A DNA stretch of 64,000 nucleotides, taken from the NCBI GenBank assembly GCA_021464245.1, contig JADCRB010000045.1, positions 1,016,468 to 1,080,467 of the forward strand. Direction: 5' to 3'. A program made the position numbers and the translations under genes. The DNA comes from Carallia brachiata (lineage: Eukaryota; Streptophyta; Magnoliopsida; Malpighiales; Rhizophoraceae). The notes under the pieces are model-generated. The model ran no database searches, was not told the DNA's origin, and saw nothing but the letters and a program-made list of their open reading frames with translations. This document shows, in pieces, positions 26,038 through 37,879 of this stretch; position 1 is the first letter of the stretch, and each line of letters opens with the position of its first letter.

Positions 26038-26118
26038 CATAGATGTTCAAATCTGTTTACTTCATGACAATTTCAGGATGCACTAGAAAATTGTTAATAC
26101 TAAGTTTGGTTTTGTAGA

Positions 26119-26731
26119 GGGATGATACCCAATTCAGTCCTAAACATTTATATAATTTTTTAATTTAATTTTTAACTTTTTTAATTAAGTTCTAAATTTT
26201 TCAGTTTTGTTTATAAATTTATCTTTTTATTAACGGAAGTTAGTTAAACTATTAAAAATGACGGTTGACCAAACGAAAATTAAAAAAAAAATCATATATA
26301 CGATTTTTTCAGTATTTTTTAGTTGTAATATTTAAAAAAGAATTTAAAAATAGAAAAATAATTAAAAAATGACTAATTTTTTAAAAATTGGTAACAATAA
26401 TAAAAAATAAAAAAACCCCCAAAACCATTATCACCATTTTTGAAATTAGAGTACTCAATTGAAAAAATTTTAAAATGTTTAGGACTTGATTGAAAATTAA
26501 CGTTGAGGACTTGATTGAAACAAAAAATATAAAAGAAACCGTATTTAAGATTTTTTTTTATTTATCTCATTTTGGTCAACTGTCATTTTTAATCATTTCA
26601 CTAACTTACGTTGGCGGAAGAATTAGTTTGTAAATGAACTGAAATATTTAAAATTCGATTGAAAAAGTTAAAAAATTTATGTTTAAATTAAAAAATTCAT
26701 AAATATTTAAAATTGAATCAAGTGTAATCCC
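26119..26731. mobile_element. Mutator-like MITE with long terminal inverted repeats
   Basis: The ends (GGGATGATAC... and, inverted, GGGATTACAC...) begin an imperfect inverted repeat of nearly 200 bp. It pairs AATGACGGTTGACCAAA (about 26258) with the complement of TTGGTCAACTGTCATTTTT (about 26572). The flanks are GTTTTGTAGA (26109-26118) and GTTTTGTGGA (26732-26741), a 9-10 bp target duplication with one mismatch, as in Mutator-like elements. It sits about 80 bp after the PPR stop codon and may lie in the 3' UTR. Confidence 0.78.
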
Positions 26732-26741
26732 GTTTTGTGGA

Positions 26742-29600
26742 CTCACAAGTATACAAATAATTTTTTCTTTTTTTCAAATTTAATAAATTTTTCATAATTT
26801 AAATGTTTAAATTACTATGAAATGTATTTACACCTGCAAGGCAGTCCAAGGACTCCGCATGGAAATCCTATGTTCAGTAGGCTAGGTCTTGTACTCATGA
26901 ATGAATTGCACACTTGTAGCTTCGAATTCAGACCTTTTACATGCATGTGAAGAACACGTTTTATGTTAGAATAAAAATAAATATTACAAACGTTTTCTAC
27001 GAAATTTCATGAAAAATTCTTAAATTTTAAAATAATATTAAATCTGTTTGGGGTTTTATTTTAAAAAATAAAAATAAAATTATTAAAAACACTTTGCCAC
27101 GTCAACAAAAAATCAAATCGTCAAGAATCATGAAATTTTTTTTTTGTATTATATACCACTGCTCTTTATCTTAATGACTTTGTCAAGTGAGATGTGAGCC
27201 TATCCCGTGAAAATAATTATAGTTAAATGCATATTAAACTGTACTAATTCAAATCAGCACACTTTGGATAAATAACGTTTCTACCTTCTCCCTCCCTTGA
27301 TTCCTCGACCAAGTTTTGGGCTTTTATTGGGCCGATATTTTGAAAGCATATAAAGATGGGCCCAACTGGCTCTCGTAGGGAAAGAAATCCATGGTGATGG
27401 TCCAAATTCGTAGCCAACCCAAGACCAACAAATTTTTTATTTGGTGGGAAGCGGGATGAGCACGTGTGAATGAAATCACAGCCGTCAATCGAATTTCATT
27501 ATCTTACACGTCACTGTTGACACGGTGCCACACTACCCAGCGGGGATACTCCAGTTTAAACGTTTACTGTAGAAGATTGTAATTTTCGAGAAAAAATAAC
27601 GTGAAATTTATTAAAAAAATATTTTTATTATGTAATTTATAATTAAATATAATTTTGAACTATAACTATACAGTTTGAATGTATAGTCTAAATGAATTAA
27701 TAAAATGCAACGGCTTATTAATAAAAATATAATTACATTGATAAAATATAAAATAATAAAATTAAAATTTAAAATTAGATAAATTTTATTTTAAAATTTA
27801 AGGTATAAATTCTGTATGGTATATTTAAAAAAATTATTCAAAATATTAATATAATTATATTTTATCACTTTCATTCAAATTGTATATTAAGATTAAGATC
27901 AAAAACTTTTTCTTTGTTTTTTTAACAAAATAAAAATTATTATGGGTATATCGGTTATCGGATCTGTAAGTTGAGACTGGAGTAATTTTGTGTGTGTACC
28001 TCATTCAATCGAATTTATAAAAAAAGACTCACTACTTAAAAACTGTTCGAGTAAATCTCTTTCAAAATGATGACAGTGATTACTGAATTTAAAATCAAGC
28101 TCACGTGAGTACAATAGAATTGACAATCAAAAAAATCATTGCCTTCAAATATGAATACTGTGATTCAAAATTGAGTGGTAAATAAAAAAAAATGTCGAAT
28201 AACCATTAAATTATGAAGTGAGACTCAAAAGAAAAACTTTTTCCTTTAGGAGTGGAGATTCAGCCACAAAATAAATAAATATCAAATCTGAATCAGATGC
28301 GTGGCGGACGACTAACCAGAGAAAACAGGAAGTGGAGGGTGGAGCCGAGGGTGCGTGGGGGAGGAGAAGAATATGGTATTGGATTGGGGAATCTTTTTAT
28401 CTTAAAGAGAGTGGCGGTGAAAAGGGTCGCTGTCAACCGTCTGATCTGTCTGCCACGTAAACTGTTTGATTTGGTGAGTGGGACGCACATCCTATCATTT
28501 TAGAATAATAAAAGAAATAGAAAACTTTTGTCAAATTGGATTTGACGTCTCTTCTGACGCCGTTTGCGTCATCCCTTCCAAAGTTCAACCCCCGTTTCTC
28601 TATCTCTCAATTTCCTCGGCCTTTTCAGTTTCAGACAGCATCGCGCGAAACCCGCGGGTGGTGTTTTTGTTTTGTTTTTCCTGACACCTTCTGCTTACCT
28701 TCGTCTTAAAAAAACAAAAAAAAACCTGTGAGTGATTACAAAATAATAAAAAAAAAACATAAATTATAAAATTAAATTTATAAAAAAATAAATTATTAAA
28801 TAAGATTAAATTACTATTTATTATTACTTACATATAGTTATATAATTTGTTAAAAACAATGTTTCCGTTACGAAGGTTAAAGTGAAAAACTTAAGTAAAT
28901 GTTAAAAAAAGACACACCAACACATGATATTCAGGATTTTTTAAGCTTCATTGGAAGAATTTAATTTTAAATGACAGAAATTGATATTATTTTAAAGTTA
29001 ATACTTCATAGGTTTATTCATCGGTTGGCATTGACAAACTTCACAGAAATTGTACGATGAAAATCTCATTTTCAACTTCAAAGTTCTCTTTTCGTAGGTG
29101 GTATTTTGTAGTAGGGAAAAAGTTACTTGGCAGAAGCAGGTTTCTAAACTGAGTTTACACGCGCTTACTTTGTAACTATGAACATTTTTTTATGTAACAG
29201 TAACGATAAAAAATTAATACAAAAAGTATTACTGTCTTTGTCATTTCAAACGCTTTAATTATAATTACACAAAAAATACTCGTAATTATAAAAATAAGAT
29301 GTTTGTAAACGTAGTTTGATAACCTGCATTTGCATTTGTCCATATAATGAGACCGTTTGTAGTAATTAGTTTAGCAGTGTTTGGGATTAAGTTTTGCCTA
29401 TATTGTAACCCCAAAACTAAAAAAGGCTCATTTTCAACTTCAAGTTAACTTGAACCTCGGCTCTGATGGTTAGAACAAAGGACCAAAATTCAGACCAGGC
29501 TTGGCTGCAACTGCCTGTTCTTTGAAGCCTGAACTTTCATAACACCATCTTAGGAACAAAGGGTAATTGAAATTACTTTTAGATTTTACAAGAAAAGAGA
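26742..29600. other. Intergenic region between the PPR and kelch genes
   Basis: AT-rich, without a supported gene. A locally GC-richer stretch at about 28290-28690 has short frames on both strands and no recognizable domain. It could be a relic promoter or leader. One dispersed AT-rich motif copy lies near 28750-28850. Confidence 0.5.
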
Positions 29601-29620
29601 AAACGGTTCTACTTTGAATC

Positions 29621-32600
29621 CTAGGCTTGCCCGACATGGTCATTTCCAGGTCCTCCCAGTGATAGGACTAGGCCTTGGAGATCACTTCTCAGCTTTGAAC
29701 CTTTGGCTAGCGCTGGAGCGGCTTTAACTCCAGGATATGGCCTATTCGGTTGAGTTGGCAGCAAACTCTGAGTGGATTCTACCGTGGGAGGAAGCGTTGT
29801 TGCCTGCTGAGAAGGCTTTGAGGATTCCAGGTGACTTGAGTTGGGAAATGGTCGAACAGCAGCCATCGCTCCCCTTGATACAAACCCGGCTGCCTGATAA
29901 ATCAAATCGAGTGATTTTGTTAACTTCTAAAACTACTGAAAGGTGAAATTTTCAACAAGATTGCATCATAAAGAGAGAAGCTTACAGGTGCGAACAGAAC
30001 TCCTCTATAAATCTTCCCATTAACGGTTGCGGTCATCAGAAGACCTGAATCAAAGGCCCCATCAACTTTGCCTCGGACCTCAGCTCCAATCTATGGTCAG
30101 AGGTAATCATAACGGTGAATGTAATGGACAAGCAAAGCACAACAATGAAACGAGGCGAGCACAAATGTGGTAACTAAAAAATGCCACGATGCTATGTAGC
30201 CTAAGATTATCCTGTGAAAATATATACCAGATTTTGAGGAGGTGCTGCTTCTGTAGGTTTACATTCCACTGCTGGGAATGGCGTTCCTTGTCTCCCTATA
30301 TGAATGACTTGAGAAAATTGGTCCCCATTGTGATCCTCTTTCAACAATTGGAGATCATATGGAGCTGCCTGGACCACATATCCAGGTCCTTTGTGCTTGC
30401 TTGCAACTTCATTCAGCTGACAATTTTGTGGAATTTGATTTAGCGGCTTAAACGGATTAACTCCACGAAAGACTGCAATAGAACCCGCAGCGTTCCTCAC
30501 TGGGGTCTGTTCTTGATCAGATTGTGATGGTGATGAATGTTGAGACAGTGAAAGTGAATGCTCTTCTTGCTCTGATTGAACTTCCAACGCCTCTGAGTTC
30601 ATAGTTCTTTTCCTCTTTGGATTTTGAACATCTAAAAAAACAATACTCAGGTTAACCGTGTTTGGGATTCACCTCGACTAAAGATAAAGATGCTTTTGTT
30701 CAAACAACCTGAACTGAACCGAAAAGGTTGCTTTGTTCGTAATCCCAAGTCATGAACAGGCCTTCTCACTAATTCATCGCTCCCCAAAAACATTGTTTTC
30801 TGCTCAACAGCAAAAATTAATAACCTTCATCCAATCTCAGGGGCTTATATATAAAACTAAAGAAAGTCAAGCTATGAACTTTGCTATTGATTTATTACCA
30901 AGTTATTTCCTGTTCCTCGTGGGAGCCTTCTTTTTTCTACAATTGCATGATTCCTGAAGACTTTGGACATGTACAAGCTATAATCACCATTGAGATGCTC
31001 TGATCCTAGCTGCAAGACCAACAACTCGTTGAGAGGATGCTCATCCTCACTGCACCTGCGTGTACACATTGACAGAAAACAGAAAGCGTGATAACCCAGC
31101 TCATTATCTGAAGCTAATGTTAAAGAATTTACCCTCCATAGACGATAATCTCTGATTCTGTAACAACAGCAGTGTGAGAAAACCGCCCTTGAGGTTGCTG
31201 ACCACATATGTCAAGCCGAGTCCACGAACAACTACTTGGGTCAAGAGTCCAAATATCATTGTAGTAATGTTTGTCTCCAACCCCTCCAATAACATAAACC
31301 TGCAGTCCATGAACACTTAAATCATTCAAAAATGATTCCTTCTGCATCGCAAGAGAATCTAGTCCAACAGTCCACTATTACTTGCCTTCGTCCCAATAAC
31401 GACAGCAGCATGACCTGCTCTAACACCTGGTGAAGGTCCTCTTACAAGAAGCTGCGAGAATATACAGAAAAACCATGAGATCATATTCTACTTATATAGT
31501 TGCACGGATCATTGCTTCTGGGATCAAACTGTGAAAGTGCAGCAAGGTGATCTTGATACCTTTGTCCAAGTAAGTGTGACTATATCAAGCACATCAACAT
31601 CACCATAATACTTATCGCCACGATCACCACCATACACAAAGAGCTTGTTACCTATTGCAACAGCACCGTGACTATCTCTAGGAACAGGAATATCACCCTT
31701 CAGCTCAGGAGAACTCCATCTCATGGTTTTGAGGTCTAAAACATGCAGATCATTTAAATAATTCGCATCTCCTTCTCCACTGCCCCCAAATATCACCATT
31801 TTATCATCTCCAATTATCGTGGCAGAGTGACTTTCACGAGGGGAAGGAGGAGTCCCCCAACATTCAGGACTTATCCACTCCTTGGTCCCAATATCCAGTA
31901 TATGGATGTCATTTACCTTCTTAGAGCCATTTGTGCCCCCAAACACCATCATCTGGCGCCCAACCAAAACAGCACTATGGCTGTCTCTTGGGCCAGGTCC
32001 TTTACCTGTAGTTGCCAGAGTGCTCCAAGCCATTGTATCAAGATTTAGCACAAGAACATCACTGAAATGTAAACCCCCACAGCATCCCTGAAACAAGGTA
32101 ACAATGAAAATCATGAAAGTATATCTGAGGGAAAGACTTAGTTTTCAGCTCTTCAAATTTATTCATCAAGTTAGTAGAGTCAGATTGGATTACACAAAAA
32201 TTTGTGCAGTCCTTTTCTGTGTTTCCACTTTTTCCAAAACAAACAAAGGGTGAGGACAGCAAAGTAGCCATCAAGTTCATGTTTCCAAGAGACAAAGAAA
32301 ATGAAGCAATTTAAAGCAGCATATCAAATCAAGTTATGAGACAAAAGCAAACGAGGGCAAACCTTTGTTGTTTGGCAGAGGATAAAAATTTAACCAAACG
32401 CATAAAAATCTCCATTATCATGTACCCATACATATTTAAAGAACTTCCTTTCTTGTAACTTGGGTTTAATTAAAAGCAAAAAATAAAAATAAAAATAAAA
32501 ACCAAGGTAAGTTAGCACTAACAAAAGAAGTTATTTTCTTTTCAGCAATGAATCGTTGGAGGCCTAATCTTAACAAAGACACTAATGAGAGACAAAAGAG

Positions 32601-32949
32601 CGAGAAAGATGGAAAGAACAGGAGGCTGGTAGGGAAGATAAGCATTTCTAAATGAAGAAAGCAGGACCATAATCATCCATATCAAACAAAACTGTCTGAC
32701 CAAATTGAGAACTACAGCCAAAACCAACTTCAGTTAACATTCCAGCAGACAACGGACACAGTAAAAATAAAAAAATAAAAAAAAAAAAGAAAGAAAGAAA
32801 GAAAAATTCAAACGTACCCCAAAGACATAAACAACACCATGAGAATAGCAAGCAGAGTGCCCCCATCTCTCAGGAGGATTAAATCCCATAAGCTTAGGAT
32901 AGAGCCACATTGCCTTCTGCTTTGGACTTTCATTTCCCAGAGACCCCAT
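29621..32949 (-). CDS. Six-repeat kelch (beta-propeller) protein
   Basis: Exons 32949-32818, 32087-31560, 31451-31386, 31299-31133, 31055-30899, 30799-30709, 30631-30228, 30090-29986 and 29893-29621 join to 1923 nt, or 640 residues, with phase conserved. Six kelch motifs follow the R-x-x-H-[ST/A]-A ... GG pattern, from RWGHSAC...VYVFGG (about residue 28) through RDSHSAV, RESHSAT, RDSHGAV and RAGHAAV to RFSHTAV...IIVYGG (about residue 290). They are predicted to form a protein-binding propeller. Next comes a Ser/Gln/Glu-rich linker (SEQEEHSLSLSQHSSPSQSD), then a conserved C-terminal block (about 516-575: EVRGKVDGAFDSGLLMTATV). There is no F-box, ACBP or RING domain. It resembles the plant At2g36360-type kelch proteins from memory; molecular function unknown. 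Intron 3 has a GC donor. Confidence 0.9.
31300..31385 (-). other. GC-AG intron of the kelch gene
   Basis: Read on the minus strand, exon 3 ends ACGAAG and the intron begins GCAAGT. It ends GACTGCAG before GTTTATGTT. The six bases after the exon match the strong consensus expected of GC donors (AG|GCAAGT), and the flanking kelch frame (VIGTK then VYVIGG) is continuous. Confidence 0.85.
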
Positions 32950-33199
32950 GAATTATTTTTTTCTTTCTCTCTGGCTTTCTTTGAGCTGAAGTTATTGTTC
33001 CACCACAACACAGTGCTTGACAATGATAAAGAAAGTGAAGGAGGGGGCAGAAGTAGAGGGTCAAAAGAGGACATGAACAAGCCAAGTGATATATCAACTA
33101 TCAGTGTCAATGGACATGAAAAGATGGGCGCTTTCAAGTCTCAATCACTGTGGCAATCAACATCAATTGAAGGTGTTGGTGAAAACTGATAAAGAACAA

Positions 33200-35464
33200 T
33201 TTTTTTTTGCCCATCGTTGTCTTCGTTTTCTTTGAAAAAAAACGAAAGCTTTTGAGAAAAACCCCCATGTTTAACCTTTCAAATCAAGTGATGTATCGAC
33301 ATAAAAACATGCTAGCCGGAGAGAAGCTAATATTTGAATACTTAGATATATTTAGTACGATATATAAGAGGTATATAATTTATTTAATATTTAATAATTT
33401 ATTATTTTTATAAAGTTAATATATATTTTATAATTTAATTATTTAAAGTATTATATTCCTTTTTAAGTGTTATCATGGAAAGCATTTTTCTAGAAAGTGT
33501 AAATATGTTTAGCTGTTTGATAGACTTTTCAACACTTGTCTATCTTAAAATGATGGGAGCGTGGGGATATTGGATTGTTGGGAGTGACAGTGGCGTGTGT
33601 TTGGGTTATTTTTAAGATTTTTAACATTAAAAAAAAAAGATATTTTATTTAAATAATTTTAAAATAACATAAAATTATTTTAAAATTACTTAACTTAAAT
33701 TATTTAATGTTACTCAAAAATATCATTTTCTTTCTCTACTTTTTTTTTTTTCTACTGAACTATATAACTTGATTTTCTTTCTTTTATTTTATATTTATAT
33801 ATATATATAAGTATGATGTTGGGATTGATGGGGAGAGAGTTCTGAGTTCTCCCCCAACTCTGTCTCTCTCCCACCCCAATTTTCAAGGTGGGTATTGATG
33901 TGGATCTAGAAATGTGTCCCCTCAAGGTTCTTTGGGAGAAGTGTAGGGCTTCCTTGTTATAACCAAATTCTTTTTTTTTTTTTGGTTTTGGGAAATGGAA
34001 TGTGTTGTTTCCCTCAAAAGGTTGTAGGTTTTTTGAAAGATGGAGCAAAAGATCATTCATGCAATTTATCCTCTAACCTTTTCTTGTTTACACAAATAAA
34101 AAAAAAACATCCAATAAACCTGTCATTAATTTTAAAATTGGTTGCGATTAACGTCTAACCTAGAGTCTTTCAGTACACGAAGGTGAAATGATTTTTGCCC
34201 CCATCAAATTACTTTATAAACTATTTTCCGTAATTAAAAAAATATGAGAGAGAGAGTTTTATGCAAGTACAAAAAAAAAAAAATTTGCCCTTTAAAATGA
34301 CATGACCAATCGGTTTGGTCCTGCTCATGTGCACATGGAGGCCATTTAGGACTTCACCATACATGCCATAGGGTGATACATTTTTGCTTTTCATCTTTCG
34401 TCATTTTTGCTTTTTATCTTTCGTCTTATATATATATATATAATTTTTTTTTTGTTTATTTGTCATAAGTATTTGAAATGTCCCAAAACCATGACCAAGA
34501 ACGAGCAAGGCAATGAATGCTAAAGTACGTAAGTTCCAAGTGGATCTGACTGCTAAATTCGATATTATTTCTTATGCGACTGTGTATTAGCGAGTTATCT
34601 GAAGCTATTAACTTGCACTCAATACACCCACATTTTTTTTTTTCAAAAACAAAAAAATTCACATTGATTTCTTTATTAGGGAAGATTATGAAAATATTAT
34701 CCTTAACTATGGCCATTGCAAGTCCATGGAAAAGTCACGTCAAAATTGTATGTGTGTGTACATATATATATATATATATATAAAATAAATCCAGCGGTAC
34801 GTGGCTAGTCTGGATTCACGCGATGTCATATTGTATAATCAAATTCTTTTCTTTCTGTCTTTCTATCTTTTCTTTGATGGTTTTCTTGAGAACGGAAGAA
34901 AAGAAATTGGAAAACTTGCAAGTGAAAAGAAACTTGGAAAGACATCCCATCTTATCGAGAAATGCCAACCAAGTTTTCGATGTCTTTCACTGTTGTTGCG
35001 GAACATAGCTATTGAGTCAAGGCCAAACTTTGGGGTAAAGTGGGTTATAGACTGCCCAAATTTTCTTTGACGGTAAACGTAGATAGAGACATAATAAACG
35101 CACAATCCTTTAGCTGAAACACAATTTCAGTGCAGCAGCGTTAGATTTAAAATTTAATAATTATTATAATTATAAATAATAAAATTTAATTTAATTTTAT
35201 CAGTACTTAAATCATAAATTTATCATATAAAAATTATTAAATGAAAATGAGTAATTTCTAAACTTAATTTATAAATATGATAATCATCTTTATAATGCAC
35301 TTTTTTCTCGTTAAAAAAACAAATCACACACTGCACTATTTATTGTATATTTTTAATCGTACATGTGCATTTCGATTAGAATAGATGATGGTTTTTTTTT
35401 TTGACCAAGAATAGATGGTGGTTTTGGACAATCAACAGTTTCATATGCATCATTTTACTACAAA

Positions 35465-35503
<39 letters not shown>

Positions 35504-37850
35504 TGCCAAGAAATACATTGATTGCATCTGCTTCGAGAATGTAATTAGCGATAATTTCATTGGAAAATAAGGTTAGCAGGTTCATTTAAGGTGATAAATA
35601 TTTTAATGTTTCAGTTTTAGCTTTAGCTATGTCTTCTTGGAATGCAAAGCCCCCAGCGTGACGGCTACGTGCAGTTGACTGTTGCTGGAATCGATACCCA
35701 ATAGTTGCATAAACGGCACACAACTTCAGCAAGATTCCCAGTCCCACCCACCCACCAATGTTAATCTGTCTTTGACTCCCATTTCATCTCCCCCACCAAA
35801 AATTAAATGGGCGGCTCCATTATGTTCCATCACTCTGTCTGTCTGTAAACCACCATCTTATCCTAATCCAACTCAGTATTCTGCCTACAATAAATTTCTG
35901 GGGTAGATGATTTGAATGGTTTACCTCGTCATCCATAGGTTTAGCTTAGGTTTAGCTTATCAGGTAACCTCATTGCAACATTGATCCCATCCATCCATGT
36001 CTTCATTAATTTGATATAAATGTTAACTTATTATTGAATGTTGAAAAATAATAATAATTATCGCATTTATAAGTCGAAACCGACTTTATTTGATTGTTGC
36101 ATCTCCATTTAAACTCCTTAAGAAAATTTGATGACGCCTGTGTAATAAAACTCTAAGATATAATACATTGCCTTGAACAAAAAAAAAACAAGTCAAATAT
36201 CTCAGCCTTTATTAATCGCACCCTTGGACCAGGAACTGTTAACCGTTTGATGTCAAAGGAGGGAAAGGGAGACTGGGAGAGCAAGTTCATTGCAGCAAAA
36301 CAAAGAATGGACTGTATTAAATTCTGGATCTTATTTTAGATGTTTATCCAATTTGAAACTAAATAAATCAATTTTTTTTATTGGTCCTAAAAAAAAAAGG
36401 AACTTTTGTTCATATGTTTTGTTTTGTACACGTGAAGTTCAGGGTTGTAAAAATCAAGGGTTGCTTCCAATGTCAGCAACGGTGGGCTTGAATTGAAATG
36501 CGCGGGGCCCTTTAACAATCAATTTTTTCAGTTTACCCCACAGATTCGGGCTGTCATTATCGAAATATGTTTCTTTGAAGTTCAGATTTGAGCTGCTATG
36601 GTTGGGGGTGATTTTCCTTCAACCAATAGGACTACAGATAATCCCCGGACCTATTGTCTCACGACCTTTTTCTCCGACTAACCGGTCTCTAGCTCTCAAA
36701 AGACTAAAAAAATTAATATTAATATTAGCGTATACCCGTGTATGTATCCGAACATAAACGAGCTGGATTCAAGTAGCAAAATTCATTGAAATGCACCAAG
36801 CATGAAGGTTGGTTCGTGTGTAGTCTCATCTTTATCCATAGGGCGAGGCTCGTTTTCAGCATATTAATCACATGAACGAACCTCATCTCCAAGTCCAATC
36901 AATTCCAACCACATATGTAGAATCATTTTCTTCGTGAAGTCAGACAACGTATCATGCCTTTCTTTTGAATAAATTAGCCTAACTAGTTCTTGATAAACAT
37001 GTTCAGTGTTTGAAACTGAGCAAGCCAAGGATTACCAGCAAGAGATTCTAATATAGGTAATGAAATTTGATGGTTGCACATGGAAAATTCAACAATACTT
37101 TCATACCCTTGGTCCTATCGCAGCGTCAGCTTTGAATAATTTCAAAAACCATAAAAGGTAAATTTAGAGGCTAGAATTATCATTCTTTTGTCTTATGATC
37201 ACCCAACCCCTAACAAGGGGTTTAGAAAATAAAAAGGAGTCAACTTTCAAGTCATTACCTCTCCTAGAAAATTCAACAATGGCTAAATATATGAAGCCCT
37301 GGATCAAAAGTTGGATGGTAGAAACATATCTCGTGTTGTTGCATGAGCTATTAGCAAGTGAGATCAAGATGAATGTCAAATGTTTCATTAGACACGTCAG
37401 TGATGCCACTATTGGCATCTATCAAGAAATGCAGCTATTGAGCACTGCATCATTCTTAGCGCTTGACATATTAGAAAAAAATTTTCAGATGCATCAAGTT
37501 GTTATTTGACTTGATGTATAGTCTTAAGTGCACTATCAAAAATAATTGTCCACCCACAAAATGCACCGGCATAATGTTAACCTAACAAGACAGCAGAGTA
37601 ATGACGCATCAACAAATTCTGTCAATGTATCAAGTTAATACTGACGTGGTGCACAGTTGAAATTTTTTGCAGTTATCGATATTAAAACAGGTGCAAAACA
37701 AGACAAAACAAGAATTAAAGTCAGTATGCCGATTGACGTACCTTAGGAGGCAATAATTAGTGGACCAACGCGTAGGCAATTATTTTTTGGGTATTAACAC
37801 AAAGCTCTTCTTGTTAAAAAAAAATCGGGCTCATTACCTGGAGCAATCAG
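33200..37850. other. Intergenic region upstream of the kelch gene
   Basis: No supported gene. It contains a dispersed AT-rich motif in inverse orientation (about 33360-33440), a (TA)n run (35471-35501) and the left copy of a dispersed direct repeat (about 36475-36930). Several short frames exist, such as 37195-37509 on the plus strand, but none shows a domain I recognize. Confidence 0.5.
36475..36930 (+). repeat. Dispersed direct repeat, left copy (partner at about 51650-52640)
   Basis: Two blocks, GGTGGGCTTGAATTGAAA...GTTTCTTTG (about 36481-36575) and TCATC TTTATCCATAGGGCGAGG...CTCCAAGTCCAATCAATTCC (about 36826-36908), recur in the same order and orientation at 51655-51755 and 52550-52634. 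The spacers between the blocks differ. Confidence 0.75.
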
Positions 37851-37879
37851 ACGGATCCACGTTTGAGACCACATCGTTT

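Noticed and set aside
37195..37509. 104-codon plus-strand frame near the Miro pseudogene
   Set aside because: No recognizable domain, no clear link to Miro, and its length is within chance expectation.
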